Of a stretch of 64,000 nucleotides of DNA, positions 18,569-26,968 are shown piece after piece. The translations under genes were made by a program, and so were the position numbers. The first letter of the stretch is position 1. Every line of letters starts with the position of its first letter. A model generated the notes under the pieces. It worked only from the letters and a program-made list of their open reading frames with translations. It was not told where the DNA came from and did no database searches. The DNA comes from Nocardia alba NBRC 108234 (lineage in GTDB: Bacteria; Actinomycetota; Actinomycetes; Mycobacteriales; Mycobacteriaceae): positions 124,001 to 188,000 of the forward strand of contig NZ_BDAX01000021.1 of assembly GCF_001612665.1 (NCBI RefSeq). The letters are read 5' to 3'.

Positions 18569-19759
18569 GTGTTCGGTGTATTGAAGCCGTGTGCGCACGG
18601 CGCGGCGAAATATGGCATCGATCCGGGGCAGTGGCAGGCACACATGTGCGGGCTGTGCCTGGGTCTGCGGGACGGGCACGGCCAGTTGGCCCGCGCGGCG
18701 ACCAATACCGACGCGATCGTGCTCAGCGTGCTCACGGAGGCGCAGGCAGGTGCCGGCGAGCGCACCAGCGCCGGTCCGTGTCCGCTACGTGGCATGAAGC
18801 GCGCCTCGGTGGTCGCCGCGAGCGCGCCGGGCGTGCGGTTGGCCGCCACCGCGTCACTGCTGTTGGGCGCGGCCAAGATTCGTGATCACGTCGACGACGG
18901 CGATGCGTCCGCTGTGGCCCGCGCTCCGATGCGCAGGGTGTCGAACACGTGGGCGGCGCGAGCCGAGCGACAGGCAGAGCTGATCGGGCTCGATGTCGCG
19001 CCGATGCTGAACGCGATCGCCACCCAGTCCGCGCTGGAGTCGCGCGCGGCGGCCTTCCAGGCGCAAGGGCGCGCGGGTTCGACCTCGCTCGACGAACTCA
19101 CCGGGCCGACTCAACTCTGCGCCGCCACCCTCTTCGGGCATACCGCCACGCTGGCCGGTCGCCCGGAAAACGTTGCCGCGCTCCAGGAGATCGGTCGCCA
19201 CGTCGGTCGCATCGCGCATCTGGCCGACGCCATCGAAGACCTCGAACGCGACCGTGCCCGTGGCCGCTTCAATCCCCTGGAGGCCACCGGCACGGATATG
19301 CCCCGCGCATACGAGCTGCTGCGCGAGAGCGAATCCCGCATTCGACAGGCCGCGTCCGAGGCCGAACTCGACCAGCTGCCGACAGTGCGCTGGGCGCTGC
19401 TCGATCCGCTGGCGAGCCTGCTGCGGACCGTGGGCCGAGGGCTCGGTCTCGCGGTCGGCCACACCTGCCGTACTCCCGCTGCGGCGCAACAGCATTCGCC
19501 GTACGAATTCCCGTCCCCGCCCGGACGACGGCGCCCGAGCCGACCCGGTCCGTTCAAGGCGGGCGGACTCATCCTCGGCGTCTACTGCACCGGCGTGGCC
19601 TGCTGCGTGGACCACACCAGTCCGTGCACCGGCGAACAGAAGGATGCCTGGGCCAAGAACTGCGACTGCGGCAGTTGCTGCGACTGCGGTGAGTGCTGCG
19701 GCAACTGCTGCGGCGATGACTGCTGCTGCGGCGATTGCGGCTGCGGCTGCGACTGCTGA
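18569..19759 (+). CDS. DUF5685 protein with cysteine-rich tail
   Basis: A 396-aa protein whose start FGVLKPCAHGAAKYG... HMCGLCLGLRDGHG is typical of DUF5685, a predicted helical family with conserved cysteines. GTG 18569 was chosen because family members begin immediately before FGxLxPC; TTG 18539 would add ten unlike residues. The last roughly 30 residues are nearly half cysteine in repeated CDC, CCG and GDC units, suggesting metal binding. Similar Cys-rich ends occur in some relatives. The function of the family is not known to me. Confidence 0.8.
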   Translation: MFGVLKPCAHGAAKYGIDPGQWQAHMCGLCLGLRDGHGQLARAATNTDAIVLSVLTEAQAGAGERTSAGPCPLRGMKRASVVAASAPGVRLAATASLLLGAAKIRDHVDDGDASAVARAPMRRVSNTWAARAERQAELIGLDVAPMLNAIATQSALESRAAAFQAQGRAGSTSLDELTGPTQLCAATLFGHTATLAGRPENVAALQEIGRHVGRIAHLADAIEDLERDRARGRFNPLEATGTDMPRAYELLRESESRIRQAASEAELDQLPTVRWALLDPLASLLRTVGRGLGLAVGHTCRTPAAAQQHSPYEFPSPPGRRRPSRPGPFKAGGLILGVYCTGVACCVDHTSPCTGEQKDAWAKNCDCGSCCDCGECCGNCCGDDCCCGDCGCGCDC

Positions 19760-19763
19760 CGAA

Positions 19764-19806
19764 AAAGGCTCGCGCGGTGGCGAATTCGCCTACCGCGCGA
19801 GCCTTT
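19764..19806. terminator. Bidirectional terminator between convergent genes
   Basis: A 15-bp perfect stem beginning AAAGGCTCGCGCGGT and ending in CCTTT, with an inner GGCGAATTCGCC palindrome and one bulged base. It lies between the DUF5685 and VanW genes and serves both strands. Confidence 0.85.
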
Positions 19807-19819
19807 CGCTATCGAACCC

Positions 19820-21679
19820 CTACTCGCACTTGACGATCGGGATGGGGTCGTACTTCACGGTCCGGGTGTGGCGCGACACCTGGGCGCCGGACTTGGCGTC
19901 GGTGATCACCCTGGTGTCGGAGATGGTGAAACCGGGTGCGCCCTCGGAGGCGATGCAGTCCTTGCCCTTCGGCAGCACCACCTCAGTGGGTTCGGTCGGC
20001 TTCGACTTCTCACCTGTCACCGATTCCACGTTCACGGTCTTGGTGCCCCACAACCGCACGGTGATGTCGGAGCCGGTGGCGATGGCCTGGATGTAGACGC
20101 CGGTCGTGCCGGTATTGCGGAACGCCAGGTCGATCGCACCGTCGAACACGGTCGCCTCGCGCGCGGCCGGGTAGCGCGAGATGTAGTAGCTGTGCTCGGT
20201 GTGTCCGCCGTCTTCCATCCCGGCGAAGTAGGCCGCGTTGTAGAGCGTGGTGGCGAACTGGCTGATGCCGCCGCCGACCGCGGTACTCGGCCTGCCCTTG
20301 TCGATGATGCCGGACTCCACATAGCCCTCCGCGGCGGTGCGCGGTCCGGTGAACTCGTTGAGCGAGAACGTATCTCCCGGCTTGACCACCGCGCCGTCGA
20401 CCTTGGCGGCGACCGTGCGGATGTTCACCCCGGAGGGTCCGCTGAAGCCGCCGGTGGTGAACTGACCGATGGTCTCGGTGACCCCGAGCGCGTTCGCGGC
20501 CTCGGTGGTGAGCTTGGGCTCGATGCGCTGATACACCACCGGGCTGGTGCGCGGACCCGGCTGCGTCAGCAGGGCGGGCAGCTTCTCCAGCGTCTTCGGC
20601 CAGTCCACCTTCTCGCCGACCACGGCGGGTACGACGGTCGGCTTACCCGTGCCGACGGTGAAGGTGGCGTCCTTGGGCTCCACCTCCGACTTCGCCAATT
20701 GTGGTGCGAGCAAGGCGATCACGGCGTCGTTGTCGAACCGGGGTGCCAGTCCGCCGTTACCGTCGGGTGCGAAACCGAGCGTGTCGGCGATCTGACCGGG
20801 GGTCAGCGAGGCCGCGATGTCCTTGCCGGACACCGCGATAGGTGACGCGACGGCGGGTGTCGCGATCTCGCGCACCGCCGCCTGCACGGCGTCGGCGCGC
20901 ACGGCCATGGGCGCGGCCACCACGGGCAGATCCAGCTGGCTGCTCGCGGCCCAGCGGTCGATGACGGTGGTGCGCGCGCCCTCGGTATCGAGTACCCGGC
21001 CAGGCACCGGCGCGACCGCGACGGGCCTGCCGTTCTCGAACCGCACCGTGCCTTCGACGGTCGGGTTGTCGTGGACTCGGAAGCTCTCGAGCTGTGCGTC
21101 GAGGGCCGCGGCGTCGACGGTGCTCGATACCGGAACCTCGCGGGTTCCGAAGAGCGAGATCAGTCGACTCACCGGGTTCAGTGGCTGGCTGCCGACGGCG
21201 TCCCAGGTGCGGTCGTAGTCCACCGACAGACCGGCTGTGGCGGGCACCAGGCTCGCCTGTACGTCGCCGATCCGCACGGGTAGCGGTCGCTCGGCCTTGG
21301 GACCGAGTTCGGTGTGCAGCAGGGCGTCGGCCTCGGCCTGGTCCATGCCGCCGATGTCGATACCGGCGACGACGACGCCGCGCGCCACCTCACCCGTGCT
21401 CAACGCGAGGTCGGCCAGGTAGGCGGCGGTCCCGACGGCCAGCACGGCGCCGACCGCGATCCCGATGCGTTTGACCAGCTGCTGGTTGCCCGGCGAGGTC
21501 GGCGGGGGTGGGCTTGCCGGGCCGGGTGTGGGTGACCAGCGATCGCGGGTCACGGTGTTCAGGGGCTGTGTAAGGGCGGTGGTGTCCGGATCGAAAGTGC
21601 GATTTGATTCGAGCAGCTTGCGTAATCCGACCTCGCCCCTTCGGTCGGCCGGTCGTCCGGCGGTCGACTCGCTGGGCAC
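19820..21679 (-). CDS. VanW-family membrane-anchored protein
   Basis: A 619-aa protein with a proline-rich cytoplasmic N-terminus, one membrane helix (IGIAVGAVLAVGTAAYLADLAL, residues about 75-97), two YoaR/peptidoglycan-binding-4-like repeats, and a C-terminal VanW domain. The VanW signature is visible: KPGDTFSLNEFTGPRTAAEGY, VGGGISQFATTLYNAAYFAG and LAFRNTGTTGVYIQA. GTG 21679 is favoured because GGAAGGACC precedes it; the open frame further upstream has no such site. Probably acts at the cell wall; the exact activity of VanW domains is unknown. Confidence 0.88.
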   Translation of the reverse strand: MPSESTAGRPADRRGEVGLRKLLESNRTFDPDTTALTQPLNTVTRDRWSPTPGPASPPPPTSPGNQQLVKRIGIAVGAVLAVGTAAYLADLALSTGEVARGVVVAGIDIGGMDQAEADALLHTELGPKAERPLPVRIGDVQASLVPATAGLSVDYDRTWDAVGSQPLNPVSRLISLFGTREVPVSSTVDAAALDAQLESFRVHDNPTVEGTVRFENGRPVAVAPVPGRVLDTEGARTTVIDRWAASSQLDLPVVAAPMAVRADAVQAAVREIATPAVASPIAVSGKDIAASLTPGQIADTLGFAPDGNGGLAPRFDNDAVIALLAPQLAKSEVEPKDATFTVGTGKPTVVPAVVGEKVDWPKTLEKLPALLTQPGPRTSPVVYQRIEPKLTTEAANALGVTETIGQFTTGGFSGPSGVNIRTVAAKVDGAVVKPGDTFSLNEFTGPRTAAEGYVESGIIDKGRPSTAVGGGISQFATTLYNAAYFAGMEDGGHTEHSYYISRYPAAREATVFDGAIDLAFRNTGTTGVYIQAIATGSDITVRLWGTKTVNVESVTGEKSKPTEPTEVVLPKGKDCIASEGAPGFTISDTRVITDAKSGAQVSRHTRTVKYDPIPIVKCE

Positions 21680-22027
21680 GGAGGTCCTTCCGTTAGGTTG
21701 GCCCCGAATGTTTGCGGGGTCCGGCCCGAGGGTAACGCGCTTCGGCGCGCTCGGCGACCGGGTGGGGGCTGGGTAAGTGCTCCGTACAGGCGTCGGAACG
21801 GCGTCCGATCGCCCGCCGGACAGCGAAAGGCTCCGCGTAGTTGCCGGGTCGGGGGTCTGGCAACTACACGGAGCCGATCTGTTTATCGTGGCCCGGAGCG
21901 GGGCGTTACAGCTCATTCGGAAGAATTTCGGCGCGGCGGGCCAGCGCCTCGACGAGCGGCGACGCGGCGGCGCGAGACAATTGGGGTGAGACTCGACACC
22001 ACGGACCGGGACGAACGAGGAGAATTG
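21680..22027. other. Divergent promoter region between vanW-like gene and gnd
   Basis: 348 bp without a supported gene. It must hold promoters for both flanking genes. Its only clear structure is the long hairpin at 21829-21875. Confidence 0.6.
21829..21875 (+). promoter_or_regulatory. Long hairpin in the gnd upstream region
   Basis: A 17-bp stem, 16 exact pairs plus one G-U-compatible position, starting GGCTCCGCGTAGTTGCC, closes a 13-nt loop. It lies 150 bp before gnd. It may be an attenuator or terminator of a leader transcript, a small RNA, or a protein-binding site. No T-run follows, so I do not call it a standard terminator. Confidence 0.5.
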
Positions 22028-23074
22028 ATGCAGCTGGGAATGATCGGCCTCGGCCGGATGGGGGCCAACATCGTGCGCCGTATCGTGCGCGACGGGCACA
22101 CCGCCGTCGGCTACGAGCGCAACCGAGGGCCGATCTCCGAGCTGGAGTCCGAGCTGGGCGACAAGTTCAGCGGCACGAACGACCTGGCCGAGTTCATCGG
22201 CAAGCTCGAGGTGCCCCGCGTGGTGTGGGTGATGATTCCGGCCGGTGCCACCGGCAAGGTGATCGAGGATGTCGCCGAACTGCTCGAGCCGGGCGACATC
22301 ATCATCGACGGCGGCAACAGTCGGTACCACGAGGATATAAAGCGCGCGAAAGCGTTGGAGCCCAAGGGAATCCACTACCTGGACATCGGTACCTCGGGCG
22401 GTGTGTTCGGCCTACAGCGCGGCTACTGCCTGATGATCGGCGGCAACCGGGCCCAGGTCGACTACCTCGAGCCGCTGCTGGCGACCATCGCCCCCGGCTA
22501 CGAGACGGCGCCGCGCACCCCCGGTCGCACCGGTGAGTTGTCGCAGGCCGAGAAGGGCTACCTGCTGTGCGGTCCGCACGGCGCGGGCCATTTCGTGAAG
22601 ATGGTGCACAACGGCATCGAGTACGGCGCGATGGCCGCCTATGCCGAGGGTCTCAACATCCTGGCGCACGCCAACGCGGGGTCGGACTACCTGCACGGTG
22701 AGCACTCCGCGGAGGAGACGCCGATGGAGCACCCCGAGTACTACCTGTACGACCTGGACATCCCGGCCATCACCGAGGTGTGGCGTCGCGGCTCGGTCGT
22801 GGCCTCCTGGCTTCTCGATCTCACCGCGGCGGCCCTGGTCGCCGATCCCGACCTGGATTCCTACAGCGGTCGCGTCTCCGACTCCGGCGAAGGCCGGTGG
22901 ACCGTCGACGCCGCCATCGACACCGCGGTCCCCGTCCCGGTCCTCTCCGCTGCCCTCTACCAACGCTTCTCCTCCCGCGGCCAGGCCCTCTACGCCGACA
23001 AGATGCTCTCGGCCATGAGAAAGGCCTTCGGCGGCCACAACGAGCTGCCGGATACTACCCGCACGACAAAGTAA
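22028..23074 (+). CDS. gnd: 6-phosphogluconate dehydrogenase, decarboxylating (short GntZ/Gnd2 type)
   Basis: A 348-aa enzyme oxidising and decarboxylating 6-phosphogluconate to ribulose 5-phosphate in the pentose phosphate pathway. Visible parts are the Rossmann start MQLGMIGLGRMGANIVRR, IIDGGNSRYHEDIKRAK, the substrate loop LDIGTSGGVFGLQRGYCLM, and the catalytic lysine in GHFVKMVHNGIEYG. Length matches the short NAD-preferring type rather than the roughly 470-aa enzyme. ATG 22028 follows GAGGAG; the longer open frame is not protein-like. Confidence 0.95.
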   Translation: MQLGMIGLGRMGANIVRRIVRDGHTAVGYERNRGPISELESELGDKFSGTNDLAEFIGKLEVPRVVWVMIPAGATGKVIEDVAELLEPGDIIIDGGNSRYHEDIKRAKALEPKGIHYLDIGTSGGVFGLQRGYCLMIGGNRAQVDYLEPLLATIAPGYETAPRTPGRTGELSQAEKGYLLCGPHGAGHFVKMVHNGIEYGAMAAYAEGLNILAHANAGSDYLHGEHSAEETPMEHPEYYLYDLDIPAITEVWRRGSVVASWLLDLTAAALVADPDLDSYSGRVSDSGEGRWTVDAAIDTAVPVPVLSAALYQRFSSRGQALYADKMLSAMRKAFGGHNELPDTTRTTK

Positions 23075-23221
23075 AACGACCATATTCCACAAAATAGGAA
23101 CACGTTCTTCTTTTCCGGGACAGACGTCCAGTTGGGCCTATACCTTGTGGTCAGAGGGGGGGAAAGCCCACCTGATGAGGAATTCGCCCCGGCCGTCTCG
23201 CCGGGGCTATGGAGGAAAAAC

Positions 23222-23923
23222 ATGTTCCGGACTTCGCGTATCGCCGCGGGCGTCGCCACCACCGCACTGGTCGTCGCCGGTGTCGGTGTCGGCCTTGGAT
23301 CCGGCGTCGCCGCCGCCGACGCCACCTGCGCGGTGAGCAGTCACGCGCAGAAGAAGGATGCGAGCACCGTCGGCGTCACTCACGTCTACGACAAGACCGC
23401 GAGCGCCGAGCAGATCGGCGTCGGCACCTCGGTCACCTACAAGGTGGTCGTCGGAACCACCGGGATCGGCAACCCGTACGTCAACACCATCACCGACTTC
23501 CCGCCGGTCGGCTTCGGCGCCCCGACCAAGACCACCATCACCGCCTATCACGCGGTCGGCGGCCAGGTCACCGAGGATGTCACCGCCGTGCCGAACGCGG
23601 GAGGCTGGAAGGTCACGAGCACCGGCTGGTTCGTCAACTCCGGCAACCCGGTCACCCTCACCATCACCTACCCCGTGCCGAGCGGCGTGAAGGCCGGCCA
23701 GATGGTCACCAGCGGTGGCGTGGGCGTCGCGGGCACCGTGGGTGTCGGCACTGAACTGCCCGGCCTCACAGCGTGTTTCACCGCGCGCGGCGCCAATGCC
23801 GGTGAGACGGTGATCGGCAGTCTCGGTGACAACGGGCTGGGTTCCGATGATGGCCAGCTGAGCTCCACCGGCTCGCTGAGCGACATCATCGCCGACGTGC
23901 TGGGCGATCTGATCGGTAGCTGA
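23222..23923 (+). CDS. Secreted protein of unknown function (233 aa)
   Basis: An exported protein with a clear signal peptide (IAAGVATTALVVAGVGVGLGSGVAAADA, cleavage near residue 31-33) and a beta-rich body that resembles bacterial immunoglobulin-like or DUF11-like folds (SVTYKVVVGTTGIGNPYVNTITDFPPVGFG). Two cysteines may form a disulfide. A strong GGAGG lies upstream. The 147 bp before it contain AT-rich promoter-like sequence. Family not recognised beyond this. Confidence 0.75.
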   Translation: MFRTSRIAAGVATTALVVAGVGVGLGSGVAAADATCAVSSHAQKKDASTVGVTHVYDKTASAEQIGVGTSVTYKVVVGTTGIGNPYVNTITDFPPVGFGAPTKTTITAYHAVGGQVTEDVTAVPNAGGWKVTSTGWFVNSGNPVTLTITYPVPSGVKAGQMVTSGGVGVAGTVGVGTELPGLTACFTARGANAGETVIGSLGDNGLGSDDGQLSSTGSLSDIIADVLGDLIGS

Positions 23924-24017
23924 TCGTCTGGCACCTGGTCGCCGGGACGGACTCGCGCTGCCGTCCCGGCGCACCATTCCCTGTGTGGCGCAATCGTTTC
24001 GAACTCTGTGAGGGCTC

Positions 24018-25007
24018 GTGTTCCCCTGTAAGCGGACGGTGCTGACCGCGCTCGCTGTCATCGCGCTGTCGGTCGTCACGATCGGCACCGCCGGTGCGGA
24101 CGGATCCCGGCTGGATCGGATCGAGCGGCCGGGCCAGCGGCAGCAAATAGTGCACGTGTACTCCGCGTCGATGGACCGGGTGATCCCGTTGCAGGTCATC
24201 ACGCCGCACGACACCAGCGCGCCCCGTCCCACGCTGTATCTGCTCAACGGCGCGGGCGGCGGTGAGGACATCGCGAACTGGTACAACCAGACCGACATCG
24301 TGCAGTTCTTCGCCGACAAGAACGTCAACGTCGTCACTCCGGCGGCGGGCGCGTTCTCGTACTACACCGATTGGCAGCGCGACGATCCGAAGCTGGGCCG
24401 CAACAAATGGCAGACCTTCCTCACCGCGGAACTCCCGCCGATCATCGACGCCACCTTGAACACCACCGGCGTGAATGCCATCGCGGGCCTGTCGATGTCG
24501 GCCACGGCGGTGCTCAACCTGGCCATCGCCGCCCCTGACCGCTACCGCGCCGTCGGCGCCTACAGCGGCTGCGCCTCGGTCGAGGACCCGGTGAGCCGCG
24601 CCTACATCGACACCGTCCTGGCTCGTGGCGGCGCGGACCCGGCCAACATGTGGGGCCCACCCGGTGACCCCGCCTGGCGCGCCAACGATGCCTACCTCAA
24701 CGCGGAACGGTTGCGCGGCAAGGCGATCTACCTCTCCAGTGCCAACGGACTGCCCGGCGCCGCCGAGGCTCTGCCGCCCGGTGCCACGCCCGGCAAGGTC
24801 ATCGGCATGACCGACCAGATCCTGCTCGGCGGCGCCATCGAGGCCGCCGCCAACCTGTGCACCCAGCGACTCGCCGCCCGCCTCGCGGAATTGAACATTC
24901 CCGCCCACACCGAATTTCGTCCGGCGGGCACCCATACCTGGAAGTACTGGGAACAGGACCTGCACAATTCCTGGCCACTTCTCGCTGCCGCTATCGGTGC
25001 GAACTAA
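24018..25007 (+). CDS. Secreted mycolyltransferase-like esterase (antigen 85 fold)
   Basis: A 329-aa exported alpha/beta hydrolase of the mycolyltransferase/esterase D group, which moves mycolates between trehalose and arabinogalactan outside the membrane. It has a signal peptide ending near AGADG, the oxyanion segment LYLLNGAGGGEDIANW, the nucleophile serine in GLSMSATA (residue about 159), and a C-terminal HTWKYWEQDLHNSWPLL holding the catalytic His. The GTG start follows GTGAGGGC. Together with AftD this supports a mycolate-bearing envelope. Substrate preference is not predictable. Confidence 0.88.
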   Translation: MFPCKRTVLTALAVIALSVVTIGTAGADGSRLDRIERPGQRQQIVHVYSASMDRVIPLQVITPHDTSAPRPTLYLLNGAGGGEDIANWYNQTDIVQFFADKNVNVVTPAAGAFSYYTDWQRDDPKLGRNKWQTFLTAELPPIIDATLNTTGVNAIAGLSMSATAVLNLAIAAPDRYRAVGAYSGCASVEDPVSRAYIDTVLARGGADPANMWGPPGDPAWRANDAYLNAERLRGKAIYLSSANGLPGAAEALPPGATPGKVIGMTDQILLGGAIEAAANLCTQRLAARLAELNIPAHTEFRPAGTHTWKYWEQDLHNSWPLLAAAIGAN

Positions 25008-25145
25008 CAGCTCTCCAGGGAACTCGAATAGCTTGTAGCACTGAGTAATTCACGCGGTCAAGCCCATGGAAGCTATGGATAACGCGCGCATCGAAGCACC
25101 CGATGTGGTTATCAGCAGTTCAGCTCGTCCCCCGAAAGGCTTGTC

Positions 25146-25373
25146 ATGCATCGTCGAATGATCCGAGTTCTCGTCGCCACCGCGGCTGTCGCCGGTATCG
25201 CTGCGGGCGCCCCCGCCGCGCTCGCCGCCCCCGCCCAACCGGCCGTGGTAGCCGAATCGGGTTCCAGCGGAACCGGTTCCGCCGCTATCGATATTCCACT
25301 CGGCTTCATCAAGCTCCTGCTCTGCGGACCCTGGGGATCGTCGCAGCCGCACCCGAACCCGCAGTGCCGCTGA
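25146..25373 (+). CDS. Small secreted protein (75 aa)
   Basis: An N-terminal signal peptide (IRVLVATAAVAGIAAGAPAALAAPA, cleavage near residue 29) is followed by a short mature part ending LLCGPWGSSQPHPNPQCR with two cysteines. Similar tiny exported proteins are frequent in Nocardia-type genomes. No function is known to me. Confidence 0.65.
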   Translation: MHRRMIRVLVATAAVAGIAAGAPAALAAPAQPAVVAESGSSGTGSAAIDIPLGFIKLLLCGPWGSSQPHPNPQCR

Positions 25374-25386
25374 GCTCAGACAACGA

Positions 25387-25426
25387 ACGGCGGGCGGTCT
25401 CCGAAGAACCGGAGACCGCCCGCCGT
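25387..25426. terminator. Bidirectional terminator
   Basis: A 17-bp perfect GC-rich stem with a 6-nt loop (AAGAAC) between the small secreted protein gene and convergent fadA2. Confidence 0.85.
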
Positions 25427-25440
25427 CGCTGTGTGTCGAG

Positions 25441-26763
25441 CTAGCGCTCGATGATCGCCACCACGCCCTGGCCGCCCGCGGCGCAGATGGAGACCAGCGC
25501 GCGGCCGGATCCCTTCTCCGCCAGCAGCTTCGCGGTCGAGGCGACGATACGCCCGCCCGTCGCGGCGAACGGGTGGCCCGCGGCGAGCGAGGAACCGTTG
25601 ACGTTGAGCTTGCTGCGGTCGATGGAGCCCAGCGCGCCGTCGAGGCCGAGGCGCTCCTTGCAGTAGGCATCGGACTCCCACGCGGCCAGGGTGGCCAGCA
25701 CCACGGAGGCGAAGGCCTCGTGGATCTCGTAGTAGTCGAAGTCCTGCAGGGTCAGGCCGTTGCGGGCCAGCAGGCGCGCGACCGCGTAGGTGGGCGCCAT
25801 CAGCAGGCCGTCGGGGCCGTGGATGTAGTCCACCGCCGCGACCTCGGAGTCGACCAGGTGGGCCAGCACCGGGAGGTTGCGTTCGGCCGCCCACTCGTCG
25901 GTGGACAGCAGCACCGCCGACGCGCCGTCGGTGAGCGGGGTGGAGTTGCCCGCGGTCATGGTGGCCTCGCCGGCCTTGACGCCGAACACCGGCTTCAGGG
26001 TCGACAGCTTCTCCACGGTCGAGCCGGGACGCAGGTTGTCGTCGCGGGTCAGGCCGAGGAACGGCGTGATCAGGTCGTCGAAGAAGCCACGGTCGTAGGC
26101 GGCCGCCATGTTCTTGTGCGAGAGGTAGGCCAGCTCGTCCTGCGCTTCGCGGGCGACGCCGAACTCCTTCGCGGTGATGGCGGCGTGCTCACCCATCGAC
26201 AGCCCGGTGCGCGGCTCGGCGTTGCGCGGGATCTCGATGCCCAGCATCGAGGGGCGCAGTTGGCCGACCAGCTTGAGCTTGTCCTTGGTGGTGCGCGCGC
26301 GGTTGGCGGTGAGCATCCACTCGCGCATGTCCTCGCTCACGCCGATCGGCGCGTCGGAGGTGGTGTCGGCGCCGCCGCCGATGCCGGACTCGATGCGACC
26401 GAGCGCGATCGCGTCACCGACGGTGACGATCGACTGCAGGCCGGTTCCACAGGCGAGCTGCAGGTCGTGGGCCGGGGTGTAGGGCGAGAGTTTCGAACCG
26501 AGCACGCTCTCGCGGATCAAACTGTGCTCGCCGACCTTCTTGAGCACAGCGCCGCCGACGACCATGCCGAGGCGTTCGCCCTGCAGCCCGAACCGGCTGA
26601 CCAGCCCGTCGAGGGCGGCGGTGAACATGTCCTGGTTGGACGCCTTCGCGTAGGCCTTGTCGGAGCGCGCGAACGGGATGCGGTTGCCGCCAACGATGGC
26701 AATCGGGCGCTGGGTCTTCACGGCCTTGGCCGGGGACTTCGCCGAGCGGGCTTTGCTGGTCAC
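25441..26763 (-). CDS. fadA2: Acetyl-CoA acyltransferase (thiolase) FadA2
   Basis: A 440-aa thiolase that cleaves 3-ketoacyl-CoA in beta-oxidation (or condenses in reverse). Catalytic residues are visible: nucleophile C105 in LQLACGTGLQ, the His-containing HEAFASVVLA, NGSSLAAGHPFAATGGR, and the second Cys in SICAAGGQGV. GTG 26763 has GGAG upstream. Divergent from fabG4-htdX with an operator palindrome between. The trio matches M. tuberculosis fadA2/fabG4/htdX. Confidence 0.93.
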   Translation of the reverse strand: MTSKARSAKSPAKAVKTQRPIAIVGGNRIPFARSDKAYAKASNQDMFTAALDGLVSRFGLQGERLGMVVGGAVLKKVGEHSLIRESVLGSKLSPYTPAHDLQLACGTGLQSIVTVGDAIALGRIESGIGGGADTTSDAPIGVSEDMREWMLTANRARTTKDKLKLVGQLRPSMLGIEIPRNAEPRTGLSMGEHAAITAKEFGVAREAQDELAYLSHKNMAAAYDRGFFDDLITPFLGLTRDDNLRPGSTVEKLSTLKPVFGVKAGEATMTAGNSTPLTDGASAVLLSTDEWAAERNLPVLAHLVDSEVAAVDYIHGPDGLLMAPTYAVARLLARNGLTLQDFDYYEIHEAFASVVLATLAAWESDAYCKERLGLDGALGSIDRSKLNVNGSSLAAGHPFAATGGRIVASTAKLLAEKGSGRALVSICAAGGQGVVAIIER

Positions 26764-26852
26764 TCGAGTTCTCCATGGTCTCGTCGGTTCCGGATAACGC
26801 CGGCCGGTGGAATTGCCCCCGTGCGGTCGCGGCGTCGTATCGGTTTACATTA

Positions 26853-26872
26853 AACTTACTCCGGAGTAAGTT
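26853..26872. promoter_or_regulatory. Perfect 20-bp palindromic operator
   Basis: AACTTACTCCGGAGTAAGTT reads the same on both strands. It lies in the 205-bp divergent region, 90 bp from the fadA2 start and 97 bp from fabG4, placed to control both. An imperfect copy sits before the TetR gene at 17853-17872. Confidence 0.75.
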
Positions 26873-26968
26873 CGTTGTCGACACCGTACCCGCGAGTGCG
26901 CGCTCACACCGGGGACACTGGGCAGGGCAACGGTCACACACACGTCGAGCACAGAGAAGGTAGGAACA

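Noticed and set aside
21829..21875. tRNA or other known RNA gene
   Set aside because: The structure is a single hairpin of 47 nt without the other arms of a tRNA or a T-loop sequence.
19820..22375. An 851-aa version of the VanW protein
   Set aside because: The first 232 residues are low-complexity and overlap the gnd gene and its leader. GTG 21679 with GGAAGG upstream gives the expected architecture.
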